Counted from the first letter of the stretch, positions 6,052 through 14,269 are shown. The stretch: DNA of 14,316 bases from an uncultured Solirubrobacteraceae bacterium (GCA_955652345.1 CATPBV010000302.1:1-14316); one strand, 5' to 3'. Notes: generated by a model from the letters alone, not told the origin. Numbers and translations are program-made.

Positions 6052-6522
6052 TCAGGTGGCAACGGCAGGCTCGAGCTCTCGACCGATCCGGCCGACCGCG
6101 GCGTGGAGGGCTCCAGCGGCGAGCAGCGCATCAGTCGCCTGGGCGAGGACGCGGCCGATCAGGCCGCTGCCACGCACCGACACTGACGCGCGTACCTCAC
6201 TTCCGCGGGCGACCCGGCGGAAGCGGTACTCGACGTCCAGTGAGATTGGGCCATCGGCGACGAGCGCCAACCGGTCCTCGTGCGCTGCAAGGACCTCGAC
6301 GTCGAACTCGAGCGTGCGTCCGGCCAGGCGGCCGACCACGCGTGCCCGGCTGCCCGTGACGAGACGATCCGTGTTCATGTCGACCAGCTCGAAGGGGACG
6401 GGGCTCCATCGCGTGATGGCCTCGGGCTCGGTCAGTAGAGCGAGCACGTCGTCAGGTAGGCCGGCGACCGTTGTCTGGGTGGTCCAAGTCCTCATTGCGG
6501 CGGTCAGTAGCGTCGCGGCCAT
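6052..6522 (-). CDS. SRPBCC-superfamily protein (polyketide cyclase/CoxG-like fold)
   Basis: A 156-aa protein. After a short N-terminal stretch, residues 11-45 (RTWTTQTTVAGLPDDVLALL, then TEPEAITRWSPVPFELVD) give the first strand and helices typical of START/SRPBCC ligand-binding proteins. Alternating beta strands follow (GSRARVVGRL, LEFDVEVLAAH, LDVEYRFRRV, EVRASVSVRG), then a long C-terminal helix (IGRVLAQATDALLAAGAL). No catalytic residues can be assigned and the ligand is unknown; members bind hydrophobic molecules or act as toxin-like or carbon-monoxide-dehydrogenase accessory proteins. The start at 6522 is supported by GAAGG six nt upstream. The gene is 89 bp upstream of the cyclase on the same strand and divergent from the malic enzyme gene. 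Confidence 0.75.
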   Translation of the reverse strand: MAATLLTAAMRTWTTQTTVAGLPDDVLALLTEPEAITRWSPVPFELVDMNTDRLVTGSRARVVGRLAGRTLEFDVEVLAAHEDRLALVADGPISLDVEYRFRRVARGSEVRASVSVRGSGLIGRVLAQATDALLAAGALHAAVGRIGRELEPAVAT

Positions 6523-6532
6523 ACGCGGCCTT

Positions 6533-6547
6533 CACAACTCACTTGTG
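6533..6547. promoter_or_regulatory. Dyad CACAA-N5-TTGTG upstream of the SRPBCC gene
   Basis: A perfect 5-bp inverted repeat just upstream of the SRPBCC start codon, overlapping where the -10 box (TACACA on the minus strand, 6549-6544) would lie. Its position suits a repressor site, but a short dyad can occur by chance. Confidence 0.25.
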
Positions 6548-6558
6548 TACGCCTCGGT

Positions 6559-6572
6559 GTCCAGTTCTGGAC
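6559..6572. promoter_or_regulatory. Palindrome GTCCAG-TT-CTGGAC in the SRPBCC/malic enzyme divergent promoter
   Basis: A perfect 6-bp inverted repeat with a TT spacer. It shares the 12-base core CCAGTTCTGGAC with the longer palindrome at 865-888. It lies between two divergent genes, so it cannot be a terminator for either, and a regulator-binding site is the best reading. It stands 37 bp upstream of the SRPBCC start codon and about 85 bp upstream of the malic enzyme start codon. Confidence 0.45.
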
Positions 6573-6620
6573 GTTGAGAGCGCCGCGGCCAACGGCGGCG
6601 ACTTGGCCCGGGCCCTCTCG

Positions 6621-6650
6621 CTGACGAGCGCTGGCGCGGCGGCGTAGCGT
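6621..6650 (+). promoter_or_regulatory. Promoter of the malic enzyme gene
   Basis: CTGACG (6621-6626), an 18-bp spacer and TAGCGT (6645-6650). The -10 box is followed by exactly 7 nt and then ATG 6658, which indicates a leaderless transcript and explains the lack of a ribosome binding site. A GGCCCGGGCC palindrome (6605-6614) lies just upstream of the -35 box. Confidence 0.6.
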
Positions 6651-6657
6651 ATGCGCG

Positions 6658-7989
6658 ATGCTCGACTGCACCTACTGCGTCCAGATTCCGCACCGCCTCG
6701 GCCAGCTGGCAAAGGTCGCCGGCGCGATCGCCGAGGCCGAGGGCCTGATCGGCGATGTGGTCACGATCTCGATCGGCCGCGAGAACTCGGTGCGCGAGCT
6801 GACGATCGAGGTCCGGGACGACAGGCAGGCAGCGCACGTCGCCGACGCAATCGAGGCGCTCGACGACATTCGCGTCCTGTGGTACCAGGATCGTGCGCTG
6901 ATGAGCCACGAGGGGGGTGTGCTCAAGGTCGACGCCGTCCACCCAGTGCGCACCGTCCAGGAGATGCGCGACGTCTACACGCCCGGGGTCGCGCGCGTGT
7001 GCATGGCGATCGTCGAGCACCCGGAGCTCGCCGGGCGGTACACGATGATCTCGAGCAGCGTGGCGATCTGCACCAACGGGAGCCGGGTGCTGGGTCTCGG
7101 GAACATCGGGCCGGTTGCGTCGATGCCGGTGATGGAGGGCAAGGCGGTGTTCTACCGGCAGTTTGCGGATATCTCCGCTGTGCCGATTCTGATCGACGCG
7201 AGCGACGTCGACACGTTCGTCGAGACGGTCACCCGGATCGCACCGACGTTCGGCGGGATCCACCTCGAGGACATCTCCGCGCCCGAGTGCTTCGAGATCG
7301 AGCGCCGGCTGATCGAGGACCTGCCGCAGCCGGTCATGCACGACGACGTCCACGGCACCGCTGTGGTCGGCGTTGCGGCCGTGATCGTCGCCTGCCGGCA
7401 CGCCGGGATCGAGCTCCATTCCGCGACCGTCGGGCAGCTCGGGCTGGGCGCCGCCGGCTTCGGGATCGCATCCCTGGTGGTCGATGCGGGCGCGGGCCGC
7501 GTGCTCGCGTTCGACCCGCTCGAGGCGTCACACGCCCGGGCGCGCGAGCGAGGAGTCGAGATTCGCTCGATGGACGATGTTCTGCGCGAGTCGGATGTGG
7601 TTGTGGCGACCACGGGACGACCGGGCCTGATCGAGCCGTCGATGATCCGGCGCGGTCAGGTGGTCCTTGCGCTCACGAATCCCGACCCGGAGATCGAGCC
7701 CGAGGAGGCGGAGGCGGCCGGGGCGGCGTTCGCGGCGGATGGGCGTAGCGTCAACAACGTACTCGGCTATCCAGGGATCTTCCGCGGCGCACTTCAGTCC
7801 GGGGCGGCGGGCATCAACGTCGAGATGAAGCTCGCGGCGGCACGAACGATCGCTGACCTAACCAAGGAGGACGAGCTGGTCCCGAACGCGCTGGACCGCA
7901 GCGTCCACGATGCGGTCGCCCTGGCGGTGAAGGAGGCCGCGGAGACGAGCGGAATCGCCCGTCCCGAGCTGGCCAACGCTCGGCTGTAG
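6658..7989 (+). CDS. NAD(P)-dependent malic enzyme with N-terminal ACT domain
   Basis: A 443-aa cytoplasmic enzyme that oxidatively decarboxylates malate to pyruvate, CO2 and NAD(P)H. Residues 1-78 are an ACT domain (LDCTYCVQIPHRLGQLAKVA), a small-molecule-sensing module found in a subset of bacterial malic enzymes. The catalytic core follows: VYTPGVA with the general-acid Tyr107, GLGNIGPVASMPVMEGKAVF with catalytic Lys162, HLEDISAP with metal ligands Glu204 and Asp205, MHDDVHGTAVV at 227-237 with a third acidic ligand, dinucleotide-binding GLGAAGFG at 262-269, then LTNPDPEI (339-346) and NNVLGYPGIFRGAL (366-379). The length is normal and no key residue is missing. Cofactor preference cannot be read with certainty. 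It is transcribed alone from a leaderless promoter and followed by a hairpin at 8002-8037. Confidence 0.95.
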   Translation: MLDCTYCVQIPHRLGQLAKVAGAIAEAEGLIGDVVTISIGRENSVRELTIEVRDDRQAAHVADAIEALDDIRVLWYQDRALMSHEGGVLKVDAVHPVRTVQEMRDVYTPGVARVCMAIVEHPELAGRYTMISSSVAICTNGSRVLGLGNIGPVASMPVMEGKAVFYRQFADISAVPILIDASDVDTFVETVTRIAPTFGGIHLEDISAPECFEIERRLIEDLPQPVMHDDVHGTAVVGVAAVIVACRHAGIELHSATVGQLGLGAAGFGIASLVVDAGAGRVLAFDPLEASHARARERGVEIRSMDDVLRESDVVVATTGRPGLIEPSMIRRGQVVLALTNPDPEIEPEEAEAAGAAFAADGRSVNNVLGYPGIFRGALQSGAAGINVEMKLAAARTIADLTKEDELVPNALDRSVHDAVALAVKEAAETSGIARPELANARL

Positions 7990-8001
7990 CGGCTGGATCG
8001 C

Positions 8002-8037
8002 CGCGTTAGAAGCTCGCCGCTTTCGGGCTGTAACGCG
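8002..8037 (+). terminator. Hairpin after the malic enzyme gene
   Basis: CGCGTTA (8002-8008) and TAACGCG (8031-8037) pair perfectly. AGC/GCT and CCG/CGG inside the loop can extend the stem with small bulges. It begins 13 nt after the malic enzyme stop codon, the expected place for a terminator. No T run follows. Confidence 0.5.
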
Positions 8038-8054
8038 CCGAGCCAATCGCCGCA

Positions 8055-8091
8055 GTGCACCGACTTCCTGCACGTGCACGGTTTCGTGCAC
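8055..8091. repeat. Three GTGCAC palindromes upstream of the M23-like gene
   Basis: GTGCAC occurs at 8055-8060, 8074-8079 and 8086-8091, with starts spaced 19 and 12 bp apart. The last two form direct repeats CGTGCACGG/CGTGCACCG and also an inverted pair. They lie upstream of a TAGGTT -10-like box (8128-8133) in the 219-bp gap before the M23-like gene. They could be a multi-site operator. The rest of this gap shows no gene. Confidence 0.35.
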
Positions 8092-8208
8092 CGTTGCCTA
8101 CTGGCGTCATCGCTCTGCCCATCCTGTTAGGTTGGGCGCGCCCTCGATGCCGCCGCGGCGTCAGGGAACATCAGGCGGACCGCAGGTCCCAGCGCCCGCC
8201 CCCGAGCA

Positions 8209-9462
8209 ATGCCCAGCCACGCAAGGTCATACAAGCGCGCTGCATGTGCGGTGCTGGCGACCCTCGTCGCCTGCCTCAGCATCGCCTTGACCAGTTCGCG
8301 CCCCGTCGCCCGCGCAGCGAGCATCGGCGGGCTCCAGCAGCAGATCAGCGCCGGACAGAGCAGTGTGTCGAGCCTCTCCGGCGCGTTCGGCTCGGCCTCG
8401 GGTCGGGTGAGCCAACTCGACTCGGCGATCTCGGGACTCCAGCAACGGCTCGCGACGATTCAGGCCAATCTCGACGCCCAGCGCACGGCGCTCGCGCGGC
8501 TACGCGTCCGGTACGCCGCCGCCAAGCACCGCCTCGAGCAGCTTGTGGCATTCGACACGCACGCCGAGAGGGTCCTCACGCAGCTGCTCGTCTCGAACTA
8601 TGAGAGCGACCATCCGGATCTGGTGAGCGTTGTGCTCGATGCGACCGGCTTTAAGAACCTGCTCGAGCGGCTCGCGTTCGCGCAGCGGATCCGCACCCAG
8701 GACGTGACCGTGATCAGGGAAGTGAAGGCGGCCCGCCGCGCGGTGGCGTTTCAGGCCACGCGCCTCGGCGCGCTGCAGGTCCGCGAGCAGAAGCTCACGG
8801 CGAACATCCTCGCCGACCGCGACAAGCTCGCTCAGGTCAAGGTCAAGCTCTATACGCAGGAGATCGCGGCTGCCCAGGTGAAGGCGTCGGCGGGCAGCCG
8901 GCTCGCCAGCGCACGAGCCCACCTATCGAGCCTCAAGTCCCAGCTCTCGCAGATCCAGGCCGCGCAGGCGCAGACAGCCGTCAGCAGCGCCAACCCCTCC
9001 GGCGTGGGAAGCCCATCCGTCAGCTTCGGCCCAGTCTCGAGCAGCGGCGGATTCACATTCCCGTTCCCCAAGGGCGCTGTCTCCGGACCGGGCAGCTGGT
9101 CGCTGGACAACGGGGTCGACATCTCGGCCCCGGGAGGAACTCCCGAGCTTGCGGTGTGCTCGGGGACGATCGTACTTCATGGCATCGGAGGCTTCGGTTC
9201 GGACACGCCAGTCCTTCATTGCGACAGCCCGGTCGGCGGCTATAGCTACGTCTACTACGGCCACGCGGGCCCGGCGAATCAGCTCCCGGTTGGTACACAC
9301 GTTGGCGCCGGCCAGGTGATGAGCGAGGTCGGGCCAGGGATCGTCGGGATCTCGACCGGCCCGCACATCGAGATCGGATTCTGCGATGCAAGCGGAGGGC
9401 TCCTTGGCCCCGGGACGGCCGGCACGATGCAGTCGCTTCTAGCTGCCTCTTACGGCGGCTGA
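8209..9462 (+). CDS. Secreted coiled-coil protein with variant M23/LytM domain
   Basis: A 417-aa exported protein built like EnvC/RipA-type cell-wall hydrolases or their activators. Residues 1-36 are a signal peptide (YKR, hydrophobic core, ending ARA). Residues about 37-255 are Gln/Ala/Leu-rich coiled coil with PcsB/EnvC-like heptads. A Ser/Gly/Pro linker leads to a LytM fold at about 285-395. The usual zinc motif HxxxD reads D300-NGV-D304, and the usual HxH reads H386-I-E388. The catalytic YGH (His352) is kept. Two His zinc ligands are therefore acidic, so the domain is either non-catalytic (an amidase activator or glycan-binding module) or uses another metal site. Two cysteine pairs (317/338 and perhaps 392) may stabilise it outside the cell. 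The start codon lacks a strong ribosome site. It lies 50 bp upstream of the large exported fusion gene. Confidence 0.85.
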   Translation: MPSHARSYKRAACAVLATLVACLSIALTSSRPVARAASIGGLQQQISAGQSSVSSLSGAFGSASGRVSQLDSAISGLQQRLATIQANLDAQRTALARLRVRYAAAKHRLEQLVAFDTHAERVLTQLLVSNYESDHPDLVSVVLDATGFKNLLERLAFAQRIRTQDVTVIREVKAARRAVAFQATRLGALQVREQKLTANILADRDKLAQVKVKLYTQEIAAAQVKASAGSRLASARAHLSSLKSQLSQIQAAQAQTAVSSANPSGVGSPSVSFGPVSSSGGFTFPFPKGAVSGPGSWSLDNGVDISAPGGTPELAVCSGTIVLHGIGGFGSDTPVLHCDSPVGGYSYVYYGHAGPANQLPVGTHVGAGQVMSEVGPGIVGISTGPHIEIGFCDASGGLLGPGTAGTMQSLLAASYGG

Positions 9463-9499
9463 CGGCCAGAGCCTGCACCACATCCCACTCCGCCGCGGG

Positions 9500-9505
9500 T
9501 AGAGT
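9500..9505 (+). promoter_or_regulatory. -10 box of the large fusion gene (leaderless type)
   Basis: TAGAGT followed by 7 nt and GTG 9513, the same geometry as at 1748 and 6658. No ribosome site precedes the GTG. A -35 box is not clear (CTGCAC at 9473-9478 has an over-long spacer), so read-through from the M23-like gene 50 bp upstream is also possible. Confidence 0.45.
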
Positions 9506-9512
9506 CGCCACC

Positions 9513-12500
9513 GTGTCGCTGACTGCCGTGGTTCGAGCGGTCGCACTCGCGGGCCTGGTCGCCGTCGGCGCGCCCGCCGGGGCGCTGAGCGCCAGATCGG
9601 TCCCCGTCACGGCACTCGCTGGTCCGCTCACGATCTCCCCGGAGCCGGGGACTCCGGACGCCTCGCCTCAGACCCAGATCAGCATCCTCGGAGCGGCCCC
9701 GGGCACGATCCAGTCCGTGCAGGTGACCGGAGCGCTGAGTGGCGCTCACATGGGGAGGCTCGCATCCTATGACGGCGGGAGCGGCGCGAGCTTCCTTCTC
9801 CTCCGTCCGCTTGCGGATGGCGAGCAGGTAGCTGTGTCGATCAGGATCGCCGGCCACGCCCGGGTCTCGTTCTCCTTCACCGTCGCCCGTCCCGGCGCCG
9901 TGCCGCCGGTGCTGGACATCCCTCGGCGCCAGCCGGCCAAGCTCGATCACTTCGTCTCGAGGCCCGATCTGCTCGCCCCTCGGATCGCAGTGCGACGAAG
10001 CTCGCCGGGGCTTGGAGGCGACATCTTCCTCACTCCGCTGCCCGCGCCGGTGGTGCATCCCAGGAGCGGGATCGTGCTGAGCATCAAGCCGGTTGGCCCG
10101 GGAGGGCCGATGATCATCGACGGGCACGGGAGGCTTGTGTGGTTTCACCCGCTCACCCCGCCCGTCGTTGCGGCCAACTTCCGCCCGCAGCGCTTCGGCG
10201 GACGCGAGGTTCTCACCTGGTGGCAGGGCAGGGTGACGCTCGACGCGTTCGGCGTCGGGGAGGGCGTGATCGCGGACCGCTCGTATCGCGTCTTCAGGAC
10301 CGTCCACGCCGGGAACGGCTACGCCGCTGATCTTCACGAGTTTGTGATTACGCCTTCCGGCACTGCGCTCATGACGTCCTACTCGCCGGTCCTGGTGCAT
10401 CTTCCGAGCACCCCGCCCGGCGCCCTCTCGCCGGTGCTCGACTCGATCGTTCAGGAGGTCGACATCCGGACCGGGTTGGTCGTCTGGGAGTGGCACGCGC
10501 TCGGTCACATCCCGCTTGCGGATTCGTATGCCACGCCTGGAACAAGCGCCGACTTCGACGCGTTCCACCTCAACTCGATCCAGCTGCTGCCCGGCGGACG
10601 CGTGCTCATCTCCGCGCGTGACACCTGTGCCGTGTACGAGATCGACCGCAGCACCGGGCGGATCGTGTGGACGCTCGGCGGCAAGGCGAGCACCTTCCGC
10701 CTCGAGCGGGGCGCGCGCTTCTTCTTCCAGCACGACGCTCATCTGCTGGCCGGCAACAAGGTCAGCCTGTTCGACGACGAGGCAGGCCCGCCGATCGAGG
10801 CCCACTCCTCGCGGGGATTGATCCTCGCTCTCGACTTCCGCCACCCGGCAGCCAAGGTCGTGAGCCAGTTCCACCGGCCGGGGCGGGCGACGCTCGCCGA
10901 CAGCGAAGGAAGTCTCCAGACGCTCTCTGGTGGGGGCACGTTCGTCGGCTGGGGCGCGACGCCGTTCTTCTCGCAGTTCACGCGTGCCGGACGGCTGCAG
11001 TTCGACGGTGCTCTGCCAATGGACGACGGCTCCTACCGGGTGTACCGCTACCCGTGGACCGGTACGCCCGCGACGCGGCCGAGCATCGCGGTGACGCGGG
11101 TTTCACCAGGGCGCGTGGTGGTGCACACGAGCTGGAATGGGGCGACCGCGCTCGCCCGGTGGCAGGTGATGGTGGGTCGGAGCCAGGGGTCGCTGCAGCC
11201 TGTGGCCTCGGCCGCTGCCCGCGGGTTCGAGACGCGGCTGAGCGTGGCGACGCGCCAGCACATCTTCGAGGCGCGCGCGCTCAGCTCGACCGGCCGGCTG
11301 CTCGGCAGTTCGCTGCCGACGAGGGTCGCGGGGACCGCGTCTGCCACGCGGGCTCGTGGTCCCGCCGGGATCCACAAGATCCGCCACATCGTGATCATCA
11401 TGCAGGAGAACCGCTCGTTCGACAGCTACTTCGGGACGTTTCCCGGCGCCGACGGCATCCCGATGCGCCGCGGGGTTCCGACGGCGTGCGTGCCGGATCC
11501 GCTCGGTCATCGTTGCATCCGGCCATTTCACGATCCGCACTACGTCAACTACGGCGGTCCGCACGACCTGGTCGCCTTCGGGGCCGACTACAACGGCGGG
11601 CGGCTGGACGGGTTCATTCGCGCCAGGGAGACATGCCACAACCTCCTGGACCCACACGAGTGCCGCGCAGGGCTGCCGCTGGACATGATGGGCTACCACG
11701 ACCAGCGCGAGATTCCGAACTACTGGGCCTACGCGCGCCGGTTTGTGCTCCAGGACCACATGTTCGAGTCCAACTCCTCGTGGAGCTTGCCGGCTCACCT
11801 GTTCCTGGTGTCAGAGTGGTCTGCGTATTGCGCGGTCCGAGGTAACCCGTTCAGCTGCACCTCGAACATCGAGGTCCCCGGACTGCCCGCGGATATCGGG
11901 CCACCGCCTCACACTCCGCCCGACTACGCCTGGACGGATCTGACTTACCTGCTGTATCGCCACCATGTCAGCTGGGGTTACTACGTCAAGAAGGGACCCG
12001 AGCCCGACTGCGAGACCGGCGCGATGTTCTGCCAGTACCGCGACCAGGACCCGCGCACCCCCGGTATCTGGAACCCCCTCCCGAGCTTCGACACGGTCCG
12101 CCGGGACCATCAGCTCGGAAACATCCGCGACACGAGTGCGTTCTACGCCGACCTACGCAGGGGCCGGCTGCCGGCCGTCTCGTGGGTGATTCCGAGCGGC
12201 GCGGTCAGCGAGCATCCCACCTCCTCGATCCGCACCGGTCAGGGATATGTAACTCGCCTGATCAACGCGATCGGGCGGAGCAAGGCCTGGAACAGCACTG
12301 CGATCTTCCTGACGTGGGATGACTGGGGCGGCTTCTACGACCACGTCCGGCCGCCCCACGTCGACCAGAACGGATACGGCTTCCGCGTGCCGGGGATCGT
12401 CATCAGCCCATACGCCAGGCGTCACCTCATCGACCACCAGCAGTTGAGCTTCGACGCGTTCACCAAGTTCATCGAGGACGACTTCCTGGGCGGACACCGG

Positions 12501-13937
12501 CTCGATCCGAGGACCGATGGGCGACCCGACCCGCGCCCGACGGTTCGCGAGGTCGCGCCCACGCTCGGTGACCTGAGGCGTGACTTCAACTTCAACCAGG
12601 CTCCTGCGCCGCCGCTGATCCTGTCCCCTTATCCGGTGACTAATGCGTTCCGCGCAGCCGAGCGGCGCGCGGCCCGGATCGGCGCACAAGCGTACGTCTA
12701 CGGTCTCTCGCTGCTCGACGAGCAGCGGGTCACCGTCAACTTCCCGGTCAACCACTTGATCAGCGTGACGCAGCTGGCCACGCCGGCGGAGCGGCTCGTG
12801 CCCGCGCCTAACGTGGACACGCTGTATACGGTCGCCCGCCTCTCCCTCGGCGCGGGGCCGCTCGTCGTGCACGTCCCCGCGGAGCACCGCCGCTATTACA
12901 CCCTCCAGTTCCTCGACGCGTACACGAACACGTTCGCGTATGTCGGCCGGCGGGCGACCGGGACGCGCTCGGGCGACTACGCGATCGTCGGTCCCGGATG
13001 GCACGGGCGAATCCCCGCCGGGGTGCACGAGATCGGAGCACCGACGCCGACCGTCTGGCTGCTCGGACGCACCCTGGTCCAGGGGCCGGGTGACGTTGCC
13101 GCCGCCAACGCGATCCAGCGTCAGTACACGCTGACTCCGCTGAGCGGGTTCGGGGGCCCGCCGCTGACCGCCCTGTTCGTACCGAAGTCGACGCTCAGAC
13201 CGGCTCCGCTACCGAGTGGGCTCGGGTTCTACGACGCGATGGACGCGCTCATGGCCGGCAACCCGGCGCCGCGTTCCGAGCGTCCGCTGCTGCGCCTGTT
13301 TGCAAGTGTCGGGATCGGACCGGGGCGGACCCCCTCGACCGAGCGGCTCGACCCGGCGACCCGTGCCGGACTGCTCGCTGGGCTGGCGGAGGGCCGACGT
13401 GAGCTCGCTCGCTACGGCCGGCGGATCAGAGCGATTTCGCAGCGGCTGCACAACGGCTGGCTGGTGCCACCGGCGGCGACCGGCGACTACGGCACGAACT
13501 ACTTGTTGCGGGCGTATGTGGCGGTCAACGCCCTCGGCGCAAACGTACCGGCCGAGGCGATCTACCCGTTCGCGTTCGGAGAGCGCACGCTCGCGCCGCT
13601 GAGCGGTGCTCACCGCTACCTCCTGCACTTCGCGCCAGGGGAGCTCCCGCCGGTGAACGCGTTCTGGTCGCTGACGATGTACGACAAGCAGCACTTCCTG
13701 GTCCCGAACCCGATCGACCGTTACGCGATCGGCGACCGTACCACGGGGCTTCATCGGAACCGCGACGGCTCGCTCGACATCCTGCTCCAGCATGCTCCTC
13801 CGCGGGGTGGTCGGGCCAACTGGCTGCCCGCTCCCGCGGGTCCGTTCGTGCTCGCCCTCCGGCTCTATCAGCCCAAGCGATCGGTGCTCTCCGGGCGGTG
13901 GCCGCTGCCCACGATCACCCGCCTTCCAGGGTCGTGA
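9513..13937 (+). CDS. Exported triple fusion: arylsulfotransferase propeller - phospholipase C/acid phosphatase - DUF1254/DUF1214
   Basis: One uninterrupted 1474-codon frame. Residues 1-27 are a signal peptide. Residues 30-125 are an immunoglobulin-like N-domain (TISPEPGTPDASPQTQISIL). Residues 160-520 form an arylsulfotransferase-type beta-propeller (PMIIDGHGRLVWFHPL, LTWWQGRV, DLHEF, FHLNSI, ISARDTCAVYEID, FQHDAHLL). Its His/Arg residues match the positions that take up and transfer sulfate from phenolic sulfate esters in bacterial AssT. Residues 525-610 form a fibronectin-like linker. Residues 624-1030 are a phosphoesterase of the PLC/AcpA family: MQENRSFDSYFGTF (Glu632, Asn633), WDDWGGFYDHV (Asp936, Asp937) and VPGIVISPYAR. 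Residues about 1048-1215 match DUF1254 (PNVDTLYTVA) and about 1330-1470 match DUF1214 (NAFWSLTMYD). All three modules look intact. These are usually separate proteins. tRNA-Thr begins 34 bp after the stop. Confidence 0.9.
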   Translation: MSLTAVVRAVALAGLVAVGAPAGALSARSVPVTALAGPLTISPEPGTPDASPQTQISILGAAPGTIQSVQVTGALSGAHMGRLASYDGGSGASFLLLRPLADGEQVAVSIRIAGHARVSFSFTVARPGAVPPVLDIPRRQPAKLDHFVSRPDLLAPRIAVRRSSPGLGGDIFLTPLPAPVVHPRSGIVLSIKPVGPGGPMIIDGHGRLVWFHPLTPPVVAANFRPQRFGGREVLTWWQGRVTLDAFGVGEGVIADRSYRVFRTVHAGNGYAADLHEFVITPSGTALMTSYSPVLVHLPSTPPGALSPVLDSIVQEVDIRTGLVVWEWHALGHIPLADSYATPGTSADFDAFHLNSIQLLPGGRVLISARDTCAVYEIDRSTGRIVWTLGGKASTFRLERGARFFFQHDAHLLAGNKVSLFDDEAGPPIEAHSSRGLILALDFRHPAAKVVSQFHRPGRATLADSEGSLQTLSGGGTFVGWGATPFFSQFTRAGRLQFDGALPMDDGSYRVYRYPWTGTPATRPSIAVTRVSPGRVVVHTSWNGATALARWQVMVGRSQGSLQPVASAAARGFETRLSVATRQHIFEARALSSTGRLLGSSLPTRVAGTASATRARGPAGIHKIRHIVIIMQENRSFDSYFGTFPGADGIPMRRGVPTACVPDPLGHRCIRPFHDPHYVNYGGPHDLVAFGADYNGGRLDGFIRARETCHNLLDPHECRAGLPLDMMGYHDQREIPNYWAYARRFVLQDHMFESNSSWSLPAHLFLVSEWSAYCAVRGNPFSCTSNIEVPGLPADIGPPPHTPPDYAWTDLTYLLYRHHVSWGYYVKKGPEPDCETGAMFCQYRDQDPRTPGIWNPLPSFDTVRRDHQLGNIRDTSAFYADLRRGRLPAVSWVIPSGAVSEHPTSSIRTGQGYVTRLINAIGRSKAWNSTAIFLTWDDWGGFYDHVRPPHVDQNGYGFRVPGIVISPYARRHLIDHQQLSFDAFTKFIEDDFLGGHRLDPRTDGRPDPRPTVREVAPTLGDLRRDFNFNQAPAPPLILSPYPVTNAFRAAERRAARIGAQAYVYGLSLLDEQRVTVNFPVNHLISVTQLATPAERLVPAPNVDTLYTVARLSLGAGPLVVHVPAEHRRYYTLQFLDAYTNTFAYVGRRATGTRSGDYAIVGPGWHGRIPAGVHEIGAPTPTVWLLGRTLVQGPGDVAAANAIQRQYTLTPLSGFGGPPLTALFVPKSTLRPAPLPSGLGFYDAMDALMAGNPAPRSERPLLRLFASVGIGPGRTPSTERLDPATRAGLLAGLAEGRRELARYGRRIRAISQRLHNGWLVPPAATGDYGTNYLLRAYVAVNALGANVPAEAIYPFAFGERTLAPLSGAHRYLLHFAPGELPPVNAFWSLTMYDKQHFLVPNPIDRYAIGDRTTGLHRNRDGSLDILLQHAPPRGGRANWLPAPAGPFVLALRLYQPKRSVLSGRWPLPTITRLPGS

Positions 13938-13962
13938 CCCCCGCGGTCAGACCCGCTACGCT
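13934..13962 (+). promoter_or_regulatory. Promoter of tRNA-Thr
   Basis: GTGACC (13934-13939) overlaps the stop codon of the large fusion gene. A 17-bp spacer and TACGCT (13957-13962) follow, 9 nt before the first base of tRNA-Thr. The spacing is ideal for the primary sigma factor. Confidence 0.5.
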
Positions 13963-13971
13963 GGCGCGAGC

Positions 13972-14044
<73 letters not shown>

Positions 14045-14093
14045 TTCTCAGATCGCCCGTGTTTACTGGCTTTCTAGGGTGCGGCCGAGCTGA

Positions 14094-14134
14094 ATGGAGG
14101 CGACCCGGCCGCCGGATGGAAGCGTTATGGAAGC
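14094..14134 (+). repeat. Three short direct repeats ATGGARGC at 11-bp phasing
   Basis: ATGGAGGC at 14094, ATGGAAGC at 14116 and ATGGAAGC at 14127, with starts 22 and 11 bp apart, close to one or two helical turns. They lie between tRNA-Thr and the right edge, where no convincing gene is seen. They may be binding sites or chance. Confidence 0.25.
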
Positions 14135-14269
14135 CTCGTGGCGCGCGCCCCCGACCGATCTCGCGGCAGTGATCGAGGTGGCCCTTGCCCAAGTCGTCGT
14201 GCGAGTTGCCGTTCTCGTGATGATGTTCTGTGATCGAGCCATCCCCTGGACCTGGAAATCATGGACCTG

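Noticed and set aside
6532..7419. 295-codon minus-strand frame opposite the malic enzyme gene
   Set aside because: His/Asp/Arg-rich shadow of the malic enzyme, whose catalytic motifs are all on the plus strand. It also runs over the divergent promoter.
6651..7748. 365-codon plus-strand frame overlapping the malic enzyme gene in another frame
   Set aside because: Its translation is an Arg/Gly/Ala-rich string without domains. The frame at 6658 encodes the complete malic enzyme.
9450..10874. 474-codon minus-strand frame opposite the fusion gene
   Set aside because: It is antisense to the arylsulfotransferase region, with a charged, domain-free translation. Long shadow frames are common at this GC content.
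12153..13028. 291-codon minus-strand frame opposite the phosphoesterase/DUF1254 region
   Set aside because: It has no recognisable domain, and the plus strand carries conserved motifs throughout.
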